64,000 bases of DNA from contig JBJOOR010000005.1 in the NCBI GenBank assembly GCA_046051225.1, forward strand, positions 173,994 through 237,993, read 5' to 3'. The stretch is from CAIODY01 sp046051225. GTDB taxonomy: Bacteria > Bacteroidota > Bacteroidia > Chitinophagales > CAIODY01. Under the pieces are notes generated by a model. It was given only the letters and a program-made list of their open reading frames with translations. It ran no database searches and had not been told where the DNA came from. This document shows, one piece after another, positions 45,921-55,132 of this stretch. Numbering within the stretch: the first letter of the stretch is position 1; each line of letters begins with the position of its first letter. Both the position numbers and the translations under genes were made by a program.

Positions 45921-47054
45921 TTATTTAAAAATTGATTTAATAATTGTTGCTACTTTTTGTAATTCATCATCTGTAATGCCCGTACTACAAGGAATGCTTA
46001 AACAATTTTTGTATACTTCGTTCGATTTATCATGCTGGCTGTAATACCAAAACGAAGTAAACATTTTTAATTGATTCATTGGCATCCAAAACGGACGACT
46101 CATAATATCAGCGGCTTTTAAAGCTTCAAAAATTTGTTTTGAATGGCTTGATTTAATGGTAAACAACCAATCATTTACCTCAATATTTTCTTCTACTTTT
46201 TGAAATTGAATATCGCCAACGCCACTTAATTCTTTTTTATAAAAATCGCTGATGTATTTTTTCTTAATTAAAAATTCGGGCAATTGTTCCATTTGTGCTA
46301 CACCAACTGCCGCCAAAATATTTACCAATCTATAATTGTAGCCAACTTCATCATGGATATATTCTTCGGGATGAATTTTTGCCTGCGTAGTTAAATGTTT
46401 TGCATGCTTTGCCAATGTTTCATCATTAGTTACAATCATACCACCACCACCTGTCGAAATAATTTTATTTCCATTATAACTGAAGCAACCCATTTGCCCC
46501 AAAGTGCCTGTTTGCTTGCCTTTGTAAGTGCTTCCTAACGATTCTGTAGAATCTTCAATAACAGGAACATGATATTGATTGGCAATTGTCATCAGCCTTT
46601 CCATATTACACATATTGCCCAATACATGCACAGGCATAATGCAACCGATTGCTCTGTTATCTTTTTTTACCACACATTTTCCATCTACCATTTTAGTTTC
46701 TTCAGAAAAGAATTTTTCTAATAAATTCAAATCCATTTGCCATGTATCGCTATCTACATCAATCATCAGCGGTTCGGCACCAGTATAGCTTACAGCATTT
46801 GCTGTGGCAATAAAAGTGATATTAGGAATGATTACATAATCGCCTTGTTTTACACCTACTAATCGTTGGCAAACGTGCAATGCAGCAGTGCCATTCATAC
46901 AAGCTACTGCATATTTTGCACCTGTAAATTCTGCCATTTTCTTTTCAAAATCATTTACATAACTACCTACACTGCTAATCCAGCCTGTATCTAAACAATC
47001 TTTTACATATTTCCATTCATTACCTGCTAAGTGTGGAACCGTTAAAGGAATCAT
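45921..47054 (-). CDS. DegT/DnrJ/EryC1/StrS aminotransferase, LegC-like
   Basis: The 377-residue PLP-dependent sugar aminotransferase has the conserved ACMNGTAALHVCQRLVGVK, VIPNITFIATANAVSYTGAE and IEDSTESLGSTYKGKQTG motifs. The PLP lysine lies in FSYNGNKIISTGGGG. The sequence is close to the LegC branch, which makes the 4-amino sugar intermediate of legionaminic-acid-type synthesis. It heads the six-gene operon, and together with the dehydratase and PglC-like transferase it implies a 2,4-diamino-type sugar. The sialic-acid-type steps after it are not in this window. Confidence 0.87.
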   Translation of the reverse strand: MIPLTVPHLAGNEWKYVKDCLDTGWISSVGSYVNDFEKKMAEFTGAKYAVACMNGTAALHVCQRLVGVKQGDYVIIPNITFIATANAVSYTGAEPLMIDVDSDTWQMDLNLLEKFFSEETKMVDGKCVVKKDNRAIGCIMPVHVLGNMCNMERLMTIANQYHVPVIEDSTESLGSTYKGKQTGTLGQMGCFSYNGNKIISTGGGGMIVTNDETLAKHAKHLTTQAKIHPEEYIHDEVGYNYRLVNILAAVGVAQMEQLPEFLIKKKYISDFYKKELSGVGDIQFQKVEENIEVNDWLFTIKSSHSKQIFEALKAADIMSRPFWMPMNQLKMFTSFWYYSQHDKSNEVYKNCLSIPCSTGITDDELQKVATIIKSIFK

Positions 47055-47167
47055 ATTATATATCGAATTTAATTGGTTTGCGAAGTTCGTAAAATCTAAA
47101 TAATTGTAAGACTAAAAACGACAAAAAAATATTTCTATTTTTGAGCAGAATAAATTTTTTTTAAAAC

Positions 47168-49075
47168 ATGTCGAATAAGAAAAAGAAAAACATTGTTGAA
47201 ACTATTGTTCAGCATGAAAATATAGAATCATCACCATCATCCATAAAATCAAATTGGTTATTGTATGTTGTTTTATTTATTGTGCCTATTGCATTTTATT
47301 TTAATTCTATTTTTAATGAATATGCATTAGATGATGCCATGATGATTACGCAAAATGAATATACTTTAAAAGGGTATGATGGCATTGGCGACCAACTTAC
47401 ACATTCGTTTATTTATGGTTTTAGCCACAAAGAAGCCGATGATGCAGCCAGCAGCCATTGGCGACCTTTAGCTTTAATTTCATTTAATCTTGAAGTTGGT
47501 TTTTGGGGTGTTGGGCATCCACATCGTAGCCATTTAATAAATATTTTGCTGTATGCTTTAATTTGTGTTTTGCTGTTTTATTTTTTGTTTCAGCAATTAA
47601 AAATAAATCAATGGATTTCGTTTTTTAGCATTCTGCTTTTTGCCATACATCCCATACACACCGAAGTGGTGGCGAATATTAAAGGCCGAGATGAATTATT
47701 GGCTTTATTATTTACTTCATTTTCGTTAATCGTTTTATGGAAATATATCGAAACCCAAAAACCTATTTTATACATTTCATCTGTTGTTTTATTTTTTATA
47801 GCGCTTACTTCAAAAGAAGCACCAATGGTATTTTTGGGTGGAATTGGATGCATGCTATATTTTTTTACCGATTATAAAATATCAAAAATTGGGTTGATAC
47901 TTATTGGATTTTTTATTGCAATTGCAGTATTGGTATTTGTTAAAAATGAAATAGCGCCATTCAATAATGTGATTGAAAGTAAGGAAGTGATGAATAATCC
48001 GTTCCTTTATGCATCGCCTATTCAACGCATATGCACCAAAATATTTATTCTGTTGTTGTATTTAAAAATGTTGTTTGTGCCATATCCATTAGCCTACGAT
48101 TATTCATTTCATCAAATTCCTTTTGTTGATGCTAATAATATTTTTGTGTATCTAAGCATTAGTATTTATGCGGCTTTGGCTGTATTTGCTTTTATAAAAT
48201 TAAAAAGCAAATCGTTGATTTCATTTTCAATATTTATGTTTTTTATCACAGCATCTATCAGTAGTAATTTAATTATTGATATTGGTATGGCAATGGGCGA
48301 ACGCTTACTATTTATACCATCTTTATTTTTTATTATGTCGGTTGTAATTGTTGCAAAACAAATGATTGATTTGATAAATGATAAATTAAAAATCAACAAA
48401 TGGATTCCTGTAATTGCATTGTTGCTGCCCATTTTTATGGCATCGGCTTTTATAACTTTTGCAAGAAATAAAGAATGGAAAAATGATATTGTTTTAAATA
48501 TTGTTGATTTTAAAAAATGTCCTAATAGTGCCCGTATTGCTAATGGTGCTGGGACATCGTACATCGAACTTTCAGCTAAAAATAATACGAGCAAAACCAC
48601 AAGAGATAGTTTACTTTTTATAGCTCTTAATTGCTTTAATAAAGCATTAAAAATTCATCCTACATTTGATGATGCATTTTTAAATAAAGGTGTGGCATAT
48701 AGCCGAATGGATAGTGTAGAGGCTGCTGAAAGGAATTGGAATGTGGTAAGGCAACATGCTAACCATCCTAAATTAATTGAGTTTAATAAATATTTGGCCA
48801 TAAAATATTTAGATATTGGATTGGTATGTGGCAGAAGACGAAGCATGGATTCTTCTATTCGATATTTAGAAAAAGCAGTTTTGTATGCCACAGCCAATGA
48901 TTCAACTACTGTAGAAAGTTTATATAATGTAGGCGGAGCTTATTATACGGCAGGCAAATTTGAAAAAGCTAAAATTGCATTCACAAGAGCAATGCAGTTG
49001 AACCCTAATTATAAAGATACCAAAATGGGGTTAGCAGCATCCGAGTTTGAATTATCAAAAACTAAGAAACCTTGA
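47168..49075 (+). CDS. TMTC-like TPR membrane protein, possible glycosyltransferase
   Basis: The 635-residue protein has about ten membrane helices (from 27 to 430) followed by TPR repeats (about 470-630). The loop after the first helix has FNEYALDDAMMITQNEY, with an acidic DD, and another has HPIHTEVVANIKGRDELLAL. These are typical of TMTC-type and bacterial protein O-mannosyltransferase-like proteins. A lipid-linked sugar donor and an exported acceptor are inferred from the family, not from visible catalytic proof. A TATTTTTG box at 47136-47143 is a likely -7 element. The stop overlaps the thiD start. Confidence 0.75.
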   Translation: MSNKKKKNIVETIVQHENIESSPSSIKSNWLLYVVLFIVPIAFYFNSIFNEYALDDAMMITQNEYTLKGYDGIGDQLTHSFIYGFSHKEADDAASSHWRPLALISFNLEVGFWGVGHPHRSHLINILLYALICVLLFYFLFQQLKINQWISFFSILLFAIHPIHTEVVANIKGRDELLALLFTSFSLIVLWKYIETQKPILYISSVVLFFIALTSKEAPMVFLGGIGCMLYFFTDYKISKIGLILIGFFIAIAVLVFVKNEIAPFNNVIESKEVMNNPFLYASPIQRICTKIFILLLYLKMLFVPYPLAYDYSFHQIPFVDANNIFVYLSISIYAALAVFAFIKLKSKSLISFSIFMFFITASISSNLIIDIGMAMGERLLFIPSLFFIMSVVIVAKQMIDLINDKLKINKWIPVIALLLPIFMASAFITFARNKEWKNDIVLNIVDFKKCPNSARIANGAGTSYIELSAKNNTSKTTRDSLLFIALNCFNKALKIHPTFDDAFLNKGVAYSRMDSVEAAERNWNVVRQHANHPKLIEFNKYLAIKYLDIGLVCGRRRSMDSSIRYLEKAVLYATANDSTTVESLYNVGGAYYTAGKFEKAKIAFTRAMQLNPNYKDTKMGLAASEFELSKTKKP

Positions 49076-49830
49076 AAATAAATTATCAAAAACCTTGTGT
49101 GTTGAGCATTGCAGGTTTCGACCCAAGCGGTGGTGCTGGTGTATTGGCTGATGTTAAAACATTTGAGGCAAATGATGTTTTAGGTTTTGCTATCAATACA
49201 AGTATTACTGTGCAGAATGAAAGCGAATTTAGTAAAATATATTGGCTACCTATTGAGCAAATAAAAGAGCAGTTAGAAATTTTATTTAAAATATATGAAA
49301 TCAATTTTGTGAAAATAGGATTAGTAAAAAATTTTGAAATGCTGAATGCTATTTGTGATGAGCTTTTAAGGCTGAATAATAAAATTAAAATAATTTGGGA
49401 TCCAATTTTAAAATCAAGTTCGGGTTTTTTATTTCATCAAAATTTTAATGAATCGGATTTAAAAAATTTGTTGCAAAAAATTTATTTAATAACACCCAAT
49501 ACTGATGAAGCTAAAATTTTATTTTCAACTGATAATGCTGAAATGATTATTAGTAAAGGATTTACAACCACTACAAATATTTTATTAAAAGGTGGGCACA
49601 AAAACACTAATGATGCCAATGACGTTTTAATTTCTAAAACATCATATCAAACAATTGAATCTGATAGAATAAAAAATGCTGCAAAGCATGGCAGTGGCTG
49701 TGTATTATCGGCTTCTATTGTTGCTAATTTAGCCAATAATAAAGGTATTACTAAAGCTTGTGTGGATGCAAAAAAATACATTAGCACTTATTTAATTAGT
49801 AGCGAAAATTTATTGGGATTTCATCATTAA
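49072..49830 (+). CDS. thiD: Hydroxymethylpyrimidine / phosphomethylpyrimidine kinase
   Basis: The 252-residue ribokinase-like enzyme phosphorylates HMP and HMP-phosphate in thiamine synthesis. It carries SIAGFDPSGGAGVLADVKTF near the start, TITPNTDEAKIL-like LITPNTDEAKILF, and KNAAKHGSGCVLSASIVANL near the end. The TTG start at 49072 overlaps the TGA of the preceding gene (TTGA), which couples the two. No other thiamine genes and no TPP riboswitch are seen nearby, so this is an orphan thiD. Confidence 0.88.
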   Translation: MKINYQKPCVLSIAGFDPSGGAGVLADVKTFEANDVLGFAINTSITVQNESEFSKIYWLPIEQIKEQLEILFKIYEINFVKIGLVKNFEMLNAICDELLRLNNKIKIIWDPILKSSSGFLFHQNFNESDLKNLLQKIYLITPNTDEAKILFSTDNAEMIISKGFTTTTNILLKGGHKNTNDANDVLISKTSYQTIESDRIKNAAKHGSGCVLSASIVANLANNKGITKACVDAKKYISTYLISSENLLGFHH

Positions 49831-49907
49831 ATAATTGGGGGAACGTTATTTTTAATATTCTAATTTAAAAAACAAATAGCAATTAAGTTTGTGTAGTATC
49901 TTAAAAT

Positions 49908-49943
49908 AAAAAAGCCTTTCAATTATTTTGAAAGGCTTTTTTT
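49908..49943. terminator. Bidirectional terminator between thiD and tRNA-Leu
   Basis: AAAAAAGCCTTTCAA pairs with TTGAAAGGCTTTTTT around a short loop. The T-run on the minus strand ends tRNA-Leu transcription directly after its 3' end, and the plus strand serves thiD. Confidence 0.85.
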
Positions 49944-49944
49944 G

Positions 49945-50028
49945 TGCCCGGGACTGGAATCGAACCAGCACATCCTTGCGAACGGCAGATTTTGAGTCTG
50001 CTGCGTCTACCAATTCCGCCACCCGGGC
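49945..50028 (-). tRNA. tRNA-Leu (anticodon CAA)
   Basis: On the minus strand the acceptor GCCCGGG pairs with CCCGGGC, the D-arm region reads TGGCGGAATTGGTAGACGC, and the anticodon stem GCAGA/TCTGC encloses the loop CTCAAAA, giving anticodon CAA for Leu UUG codons. A long variable arm (CGTTCGCAAGGATGT) marks a class II tRNA, and the T-loop is GGTTCGATTCC. The discriminator base is A and no CCA is encoded. Confidence 0.95.
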
Positions 50029-50128
50029 AACATATACAATTGCTTGTATTTCAGAATCGGGCTGCAAATGTATGCTTATAAATTTTGAAATAGAAAATTA
50101 ATTACAATTTTTTTTTATGCCTTTTATT

Positions 50129-50164
50129 TTTGAAAAATTATAATCAATTATCTGATTACTTTTG
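50129..50164 (+). promoter_or_regulatory. Possible promoter of the beta-barrel protein gene
   Basis: TACTTTTG at 50157-50164 fits the -7 consensus, and TTTG at 50129-50132 is a candidate -33 box with a rather long 24-nt spacer. The start codon lies 14 nt downstream of the -7 box. Confidence 0.4.
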
Positions 50165-50178
50165 TTGAAAATTATCAA

Positions 50179-50877
50179 ATGAAAAAAATAATAATAGTTG
50201 TTTTTGTTTTTCTTTCAATTGCTGTTAAATCAAATGCTCAAGGCTTTTTTGTAGGTTTTCATGGGGGATTAAATAATGTATGGGTTTCAAATGTAAATCC
50301 ATTATGGAGTAGGGTAGATTCTTTAAAACCATTAAGCCATAAAATTTCATCCGCTAATAATACATTTCGTGGTGGATTTGGGATTCAGGCTGGATTTGAA
50401 TTTAATAAAAATGTAGCCATTGTTACAGAGCTAAATGGGCAATATCAGGGATATAAATATCAAGATAGCACCTTGTCGAAAGGAGCAATTACTGGCGAAT
50501 TAAGTTCAAGCTATTTGCAAATACCAATAATGTTGAAACTAATGGCAGGGCATGATGGTTCTGGTTTTTTTATAATGGCTGGTCCTAGTTATTCTGTTTT
50601 ACAAAATGCTACATTAACCGAAAGTGGAAAAAATTTGCATGAAGTAACCACTGATTTAAAAGAAAAAAACTATGTAATTAAACAAGAAGTTGGCATTACA
50701 AGTGTTTTAGGAATTCAATTTAAAGCAGCCGACCATTTTTTATTCACGTTTGGATTTAGAGGAAATTTTGGAACAAAAAATATAAATAATCTTTCTCCAT
50801 CTATATCTAATTTTTCAATTCCGAAATCTATTAATGGTTCTGTTGGTATTAATCTTTCTGCTGGGTATCATTTTTGA
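50179..50877 (+). CDS. Outer-membrane beta-barrel porin-family protein
   Basis: The 232-residue protein has a signal peptide (1-20, ending KSNAQ). Its barrel resembles the small outer-membrane barrel family common in Bacteroidota: FFVGFHGGLNNVWVS, the GFGIQAGFEFNKNVAIVTEL strand pair, LQIPIMLKLMAGHDGSGFFI and a terminal VGINLSAGYHF ending in Phe. Proteins of this type are often porins or of unknown function. It is followed by a short hairpin terminator. Confidence 0.8.
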   Translation: MKKIIIVVFVFLSIAVKSNAQGFFVGFHGGLNNVWVSNVNPLWSRVDSLKPLSHKISSANNTFRGGFGIQAGFEFNKNVAIVTELNGQYQGYKYQDSTLSKGAITGELSSSYLQIPIMLKLMAGHDGSGFFIMAGPSYSVLQNATLTESGKNLHEVTTDLKEKNYVIKQEVGITSVLGIQFKAADHFLFTFGFRGNFGTKNINNLSPSISNFSIPKSINGSVGINLSAGYHF

Positions 50878-50906
50878 AAAAGTGTATAAAATTTGTACAC
50901 TTTTTA
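50877..50906 (+). terminator. Short terminator after the beta-barrel gene
   Basis: AAAAAGTGTA pairs with TACACTTTTT across a short loop, immediately after the stop codon. Confidence 0.65.
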
Positions 50907-51028
50907 TGCATTTGTTTATAATATATTGTTGATTATAAATTTAACGTAGCAACAATCCTAATTCTTTATTCTAATTTCACTTTCACAAATTTTATGAATC
51001 AGTAAAATTTGATTAATTGAAAAAGTTG

Positions 51029-53431
51029 ATGAAAAGAATCATAAAAAAAGTAGCGGTATTAGGAAGCGGTGTAATGGGAAGCCGCATTGCTTGTCATTTT
51101 GCAAATGCAGGCGTAGAAGTACTATTGTTGGATATTGCGCCCAAAGAATTAAACGATATTGAAAAGGCAAAAGGATTAGCATTAGATAACAAAGCTGTAA
51201 AAAACAGAATAGTAAATGATGCCTTGCAAGCTACCTACAAAGCCAATCCTGCGGCATTGTATCATAAAAATTTTGCTACTCGAATTAGTATTGGAAATTT
51301 TGATGATGATTTATCAAAAATAAAAGATGCCGATTGGATTTTAGAAGCCGTAGTCGAAAATCTCGACATCAAAAAATCATTATTTGAAAAAGTAGAAGCC
51401 TTCAGAAAGCAAGGCAGCATCATCACTTCCAACACTTCGGGAATTCCTATTCATTTTATGTTGGAAGGTAGAAGCGAAGATTTTCAAACCAATTTTTGTG
51501 GGTCGCATTTTTTTAATCCACCTCGATATTTAAAATTATTAGAAATAATTCCAACACAAAAAACATCGCAAGATGTAGTTGATTTTTTAATGCATTATGG
51601 CGATTTGCATTTAGGGAAAACAACTGTGTTATGTAAAGATACGCCTGCATTTATTGCCAACAGAATTGGTGTTTATGGTATTATGCAAACCTTTGCTGTA
51701 ATGCAAAAATTAGGATTAAGTGTGGATGAAATAGACGCTTTAACAGGACCAATTGCTGGCCGACCAAAATCGGCAACCTTTCGTACTTGCGATGTGGTAG
51801 GCTTAGATACATTAGCAAAAGTTTCGGTAGGATTACAACAGGCTTGCCCAAATGATGAACAAGTTTCTATTTTTAATTTGCCCGATTATGTAAAGAAAAT
51901 GGTAGAGCAAAAATGGATTGGAGATAAAGCTGGGCAAGGATTTTACAAGAAAACAAAAAACGAAAAAGGCAAAACTGAAATACTTACTTTAGATGTAACT
52001 TCATTAGAATATAAACCAAAAGTAAAATCGAAATTTGCAACTTTAGAAGCTGCAAAACCAATTGAAAACTTAAAAGAAAGAATAAAAATATTAGTAATCG
52101 GAAAAGATAAAGCTGCTGATTTTTATCGTGAAACATTATTTGGCACATTTGCTTATGCCAGTAATCGAATTCCTGAAATTGCCGATCATTTATATCAAAT
52201 AGATGATGCCATGAAAGCTGGCTTTGGTTGGGATTTGGGTCCGTTTGAAATATGGGATGCCATTGGTGTTGAAGCCGTTTTGCAACAAATGAATGCATTG
52301 GGTTTTAAGGCTGCTGATTGGGTAAATGAAATGATAGCAAGCGGCGTAAAATCATTTTATTCAACTGAAAATAATTCAAAAACCTGCTACGAAATTCCAT
52401 CTAAAAATCAACAAATTATTAAATCGATAAATGGATTTGTGATATTAGAAAATTTCAATGAAAAAATTGTTTGGAAAAATTCGGGTTGCTTATTAAAACA
52501 TATTGGCGATGGCGTTTTGAATTTAGAATTTACTACCAAAATGAATTCGATTGGTGGCGAAGTTTTAGAAGGTGTAATGAAATCAATTGATACCGCCGAA
52601 AAAGAATATAATGGATTAATTATTGGAAATGATGGCGCTAATTTTAGCGCAGGTGCAAATGTGGCAATGATGTTCATGTTAGCCATGGAACAAGAATACG
52701 ATGAATTAGATATGGCTGTTAGAATGTTTCAAAATGCATCAATGCGCATTAGATATTCATCCATTCCAGTAGTTGTAGCGCCACATGGACTTACATTAGG
52801 CGGTGGTTGCGAATTTACAATGCATAGCGATAAAGCGGTTGCATCAGCAGAAAGTTATATTGGTTTAGTGGAAGTTGGTGTAGGCATTATTCCTGCTGGT
52901 GGAGGAACTAAAGAATTTGCTTTACGGGCAAGCGATTCGTATTTTGAAGGCGATGTGCAATTGCCAACTTTGCAAAAAAGATTTACAGATATTGCTATGG
53001 CAAAAGTTTCAACATCGGCACATGAATCATTTGATTTAGGTGTTTTACGAAAAGGGCATGATGTAGTAGTGATGAATCAAAATAGATTATTGGCAGAAGC
53101 AAAATCATCAGTTTTGAAAATGGCTGAAGAAGGCTATGTGCAACCTAAACAAAGAAACGATATTAAAGTATTAGGGCGTTCGGCTTTAGGAGCTTTGTTA
53201 AGCGGCATTTCGGCTATGCAATTTGGCGGTTATATTTCCGAACATGATAAATTAATTGCTCAAAAATTAGCGTATGCTATGTGTGGCGGCGATTTAACAT
53301 CGGCCACATTAGTAACCGAACAATATTTATTAGATTTAGAAAGAGAAACATTTTTAAGTTTAGTAACAACAAAAAAATCTTTAGAACGATTACAAAGCAT
53401 TTTAACAACAGGTAAACCTCTAAGAAATTAG
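51029..53431 (+). CDS. Bifunctional 3-hydroxyacyl-CoA dehydrogenase / enoyl-CoA hydratase (FadN-type)
   Basis: The protein (about 800 residues) carries the beta-oxidation steps of enoyl-CoA hydration and 3-hydroxyacyl-CoA oxidation. The N-terminal half is the NAD-dependent dehydrogenase (VAVLGSGVMGSRIACHF near 9-25, then SNTSGIPIHFML and FCGSHFFNPPRYLKLLEIIP). The C-terminal half is a crotonase domain (NDGANFSAGANVAMM, then GLTLGGGCEFTMHSD and IGLVEVGVGIIPAGGGTKEF). The order dehydrogenase then hydratase is that of FadN rather than FadB. The ATG at 51029 fits better than the TTG four codons upstream. The thiolase gene follows after the S23 element. Confidence 0.87.
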   Translation: MKRIIKKVAVLGSGVMGSRIACHFANAGVEVLLLDIAPKELNDIEKAKGLALDNKAVKNRIVNDALQATYKANPAALYHKNFATRISIGNFDDDLSKIKDADWILEAVVENLDIKKSLFEKVEAFRKQGSIITSNTSGIPIHFMLEGRSEDFQTNFCGSHFFNPPRYLKLLEIIPTQKTSQDVVDFLMHYGDLHLGKTTVLCKDTPAFIANRIGVYGIMQTFAVMQKLGLSVDEIDALTGPIAGRPKSATFRTCDVVGLDTLAKVSVGLQQACPNDEQVSIFNLPDYVKKMVEQKWIGDKAGQGFYKKTKNEKGKTEILTLDVTSLEYKPKVKSKFATLEAAKPIENLKERIKILVIGKDKAADFYRETLFGTFAYASNRIPEIADHLYQIDDAMKAGFGWDLGPFEIWDAIGVEAVLQQMNALGFKAADWVNEMIASGVKSFYSTENNSKTCYEIPSKNQQIIKSINGFVILENFNEKIVWKNSGCLLKHIGDGVLNLEFTTKMNSIGGEVLEGVMKSIDTAEKEYNGLIIGNDGANFSAGANVAMMFMLAMEQEYDELDMAVRMFQNASMRIRYSSIPVVVAPHGLTLGGGCEFTMHSDKAVASAESYIGLVEVGVGIIPAGGGTKEFALRASDSYFEGDVQLPTLQKRFTDIAMAKVSTSAHESFDLGVLRKGHDVVVMNQNRLLAEAKSSVLKMAEEGYVQPKQRNDIKVLGRSALGALLSGISAMQFGGYISEHDKLIAQKLAYAMCGGDLTSATLVTEQYLLDLERETFLSLVTTKKSLERLQSILTTGKPLRN

Positions 53432-53458
53432 TTTGGGGAGAAAGATAGAAATTAAAAG

Positions 53459-53485
53459 ATGAGTATTGAGAAATGAGTAATTAGG
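53459..53485. repeat. Left 27-bp inverted repeat flanking the S23 gene
   Basis: The sequence ATGAGTATTGAGAAATGAGT and then AATTAGG matches the reverse complement of 53861-53887 at 20 of 27 positions without gaps. Confidence 0.6.
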
Positions 53486-53506
53486 TTATTAAAATTAAAT
53501 TAGTAT

Positions 53507-53857
53507 ATGCATAAGTTTAAAGATTTAAAAGTTTGGCAGGAAGGAGTTGAATTAACCGTTTTGGTACATAATACAGTAAATGGTTTTCCTAAAGAAGAAT
53601 TATTTTCACTTACTCAACAAATCAAACGTTCAGTTATTTCTATACCATCAAATATTGCTGAAGGTGCAGGAAGAAATGGAAAGAAAGAGTTTGTTAATTT
53701 TTTAGGAATAGCAAATGGTTCATCTTTCGAATTACAAACACAGTTAATAATTGCAAATAAATTAAAATTTATACTTGATGATGACTTGGCTATTATGGAA
53801 AGTAAGATTGATTATATTCAAAAAATGATTTACAATCTTCAAAAAACTTTAGCGTAA
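53507..53857 (+). CDS. S23-type four-helix bundle protein
   Basis: The 116-residue protein belongs to the four-helix-bundle S23 family first found in intervening sequences of 23S rRNA genes. The motifs are KFKDLKVWQEGVELTVLV near the N-terminus and KRSVISIPSNIAEGAGRNGK near 43-62, then KEFVNFLGIANGSSFELQTQ. Free-standing copies are scattered through Bacteroidota genomes. It sits between the FadN-type gene and the thiolase gene, bounded by an imperfect 27-bp inverted repeat, which suggests an inserted element. The function of such proteins is unknown, though RNA association has been proposed. Confidence 0.85.
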   Translation: MHKFKDLKVWQEGVELTVLVHNTVNGFPKEELFSLTQQIKRSVISIPSNIAEGAGRNGKKEFVNFLGIANGSSFELQTQLIIANKLKFILDDDLAIMESKIDYIQKMIYNLQKTLA

Positions 53858-53860
53858 AAT

Positions 53861-53887
53861 CCTCATTACACAATACTAAATTCTCAA
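53861..53887. repeat. Right 27-bp inverted repeat flanking the S23 gene
   Basis: The right arm starts 4 nt after the S23 stop codon and reads CCTCATTACACAATACTAAA then TTCTCAA. It matches the left arm in inverted orientation, 20 of 27 positions. Confidence 0.6.
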
Positions 53888-53901
53888 ATCAAACAAAACA
53901 C

Positions 53902-55077
53902 ATGCAAGAAGCATACATCATAGACGGACTAAGAACAGCTTTCGCAAAATCAGGAAGAGGTGGATTTCGTTTTATGCGAAGCGATGATTTGGCTATTAAA
54001 GTCATTAAAGCATTGTTAGAAAAATATCCTCAACTAGATAAAAAATTGGTGGATGATGTTTTAGTAGGAAATGCTGTACCCGAAGCCGAGCAAGGCTTAC
54101 AGATTGGAAGAATGATTGCTTTAGAAGCAGTTGGACTTGATTGTGCAGGAATGACAATGAACCGTTATTGTGCATCAGGATTAGAAACAATTGCAACAGC
54201 AACAGCAAAAATCAGAAGCGGACAAGCAGATTGTATTATTGCTGGCGGAACAGAAAGTATGAGTTTAGTGCCTACAGTCGGTTGGAAAACAGTACCTAAT
54301 TATAACATTGCCAAACAACATGATGATTATTATTTAAGCATGGGTTTAACTGCCGAAGCTGTTGCCAAAGAATATAATATTAGTCGTGAAGCTCAAGATG
54401 AATTTTCATTTCATTCGCATCAACGTGCTGTAAATGCTTTAGAAAAAGGATTATTTAAAGAAGAAATTTTGCCTATCGAAGTTGAAGAAGTTTATTTGGA
54501 TGGCAATATGAAACGCCAAGTAAAAAAATGGATAGTTGATACCGATGAAGGCCCAAGAAAAGATACATCAATAGAAGCTTTGGCAAAATTAAAACCTGTG
54601 TTTTCAGTTGGTGGAACAGTTACGGCAGGCAATAGTTCACAAACTACTGATGGTGCAGCATTTATGATTGTAATGAGTGAAAAATTAATGAATTCATTAG
54701 GCTTAAAACCAATGGCAAGATTAGTTAATTGTGCATCAGCAGGAGTACATCCACGAATTATGGGTGTAGGCCCAAGCGTTGCCATTCCAAAAGTTTTAAA
54801 ACAAGCTAATTTGAATTTATCGGATATTAATGTTATTGAATTAAATGAAGCGTTTGCTGCGCAATCACTAGCTGTTATTAATGAATTGGGTTTAGATACA
54901 AACATAACCAATGTAAACGGTGGTGCAATTTCGTTAGGTCATCCATTGGGTTGCAGCTTGGCAAGGCTTACTATGACATCTATATTTCAAATGCAGCGAA
55001 GTGGTGGTAAATATAGTCTTGTAAGTGCATGTGTAGGTGGCGGACAAGGAATTGCAGGAGTAATTGAGCGAATATAA
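53902..55077 (+). CDS. fadA: Acetyl-CoA C-acyltransferase (thiolase)
   Basis: The 391-residue thiolase cleaves 3-ketoacyl-CoA in the last beta-oxidation step. It has the nucleophile Cys in MNRYCASGLET (about residue 93), NEAFAAQSL near 315, the catalytic His in ISLGHPLG and the second Cys in SACVGGGQG near 379. The loop after GHPLG reads CSLARL instead of the common SGAR-type sequence, a minor variant. It pairs functionally with the FadN-type protein upstream, from which it is separated by the S23 insert. Confidence 0.92.
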   Translation: MQEAYIIDGLRTAFAKSGRGGFRFMRSDDLAIKVIKALLEKYPQLDKKLVDDVLVGNAVPEAEQGLQIGRMIALEAVGLDCAGMTMNRYCASGLETIATATAKIRSGQADCIIAGGTESMSLVPTVGWKTVPNYNIAKQHDDYYLSMGLTAEAVAKEYNISREAQDEFSFHSHQRAVNALEKGLFKEEILPIEVEEVYLDGNMKRQVKKWIVDTDEGPRKDTSIEALAKLKPVFSVGGTVTAGNSSQTTDGAAFMIVMSEKLMNSLGLKPMARLVNCASAGVHPRIMGVGPSVAIPKVLKQANLNLSDINVIELNEAFAAQSLAVINELGLDTNITNVNGGAISLGHPLGCSLARLTMTSIFQMQRSGGKYSLVSACVGGGQGIAGVIERI

Positions 55078-55132
55078 ATTATCTAATATCAAAATCTTAT
55101 AATTGAATACTTTTTATTTTAGAAATTAATAC

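Noticed and set aside
49072..49830. TPP riboswitch near thiD
   Set aside because: The gene overlaps its upstream neighbour and no THI-box-like sequence is present.
49852..50067. Minus-strand ORF of 71 codons
   Set aside because: It lies across the tRNA-Leu gene. Its ARVAELVDAADSKSAVRKDV-type sequence is simply the tRNA and its flank read as protein, a well-known annotation artefact.
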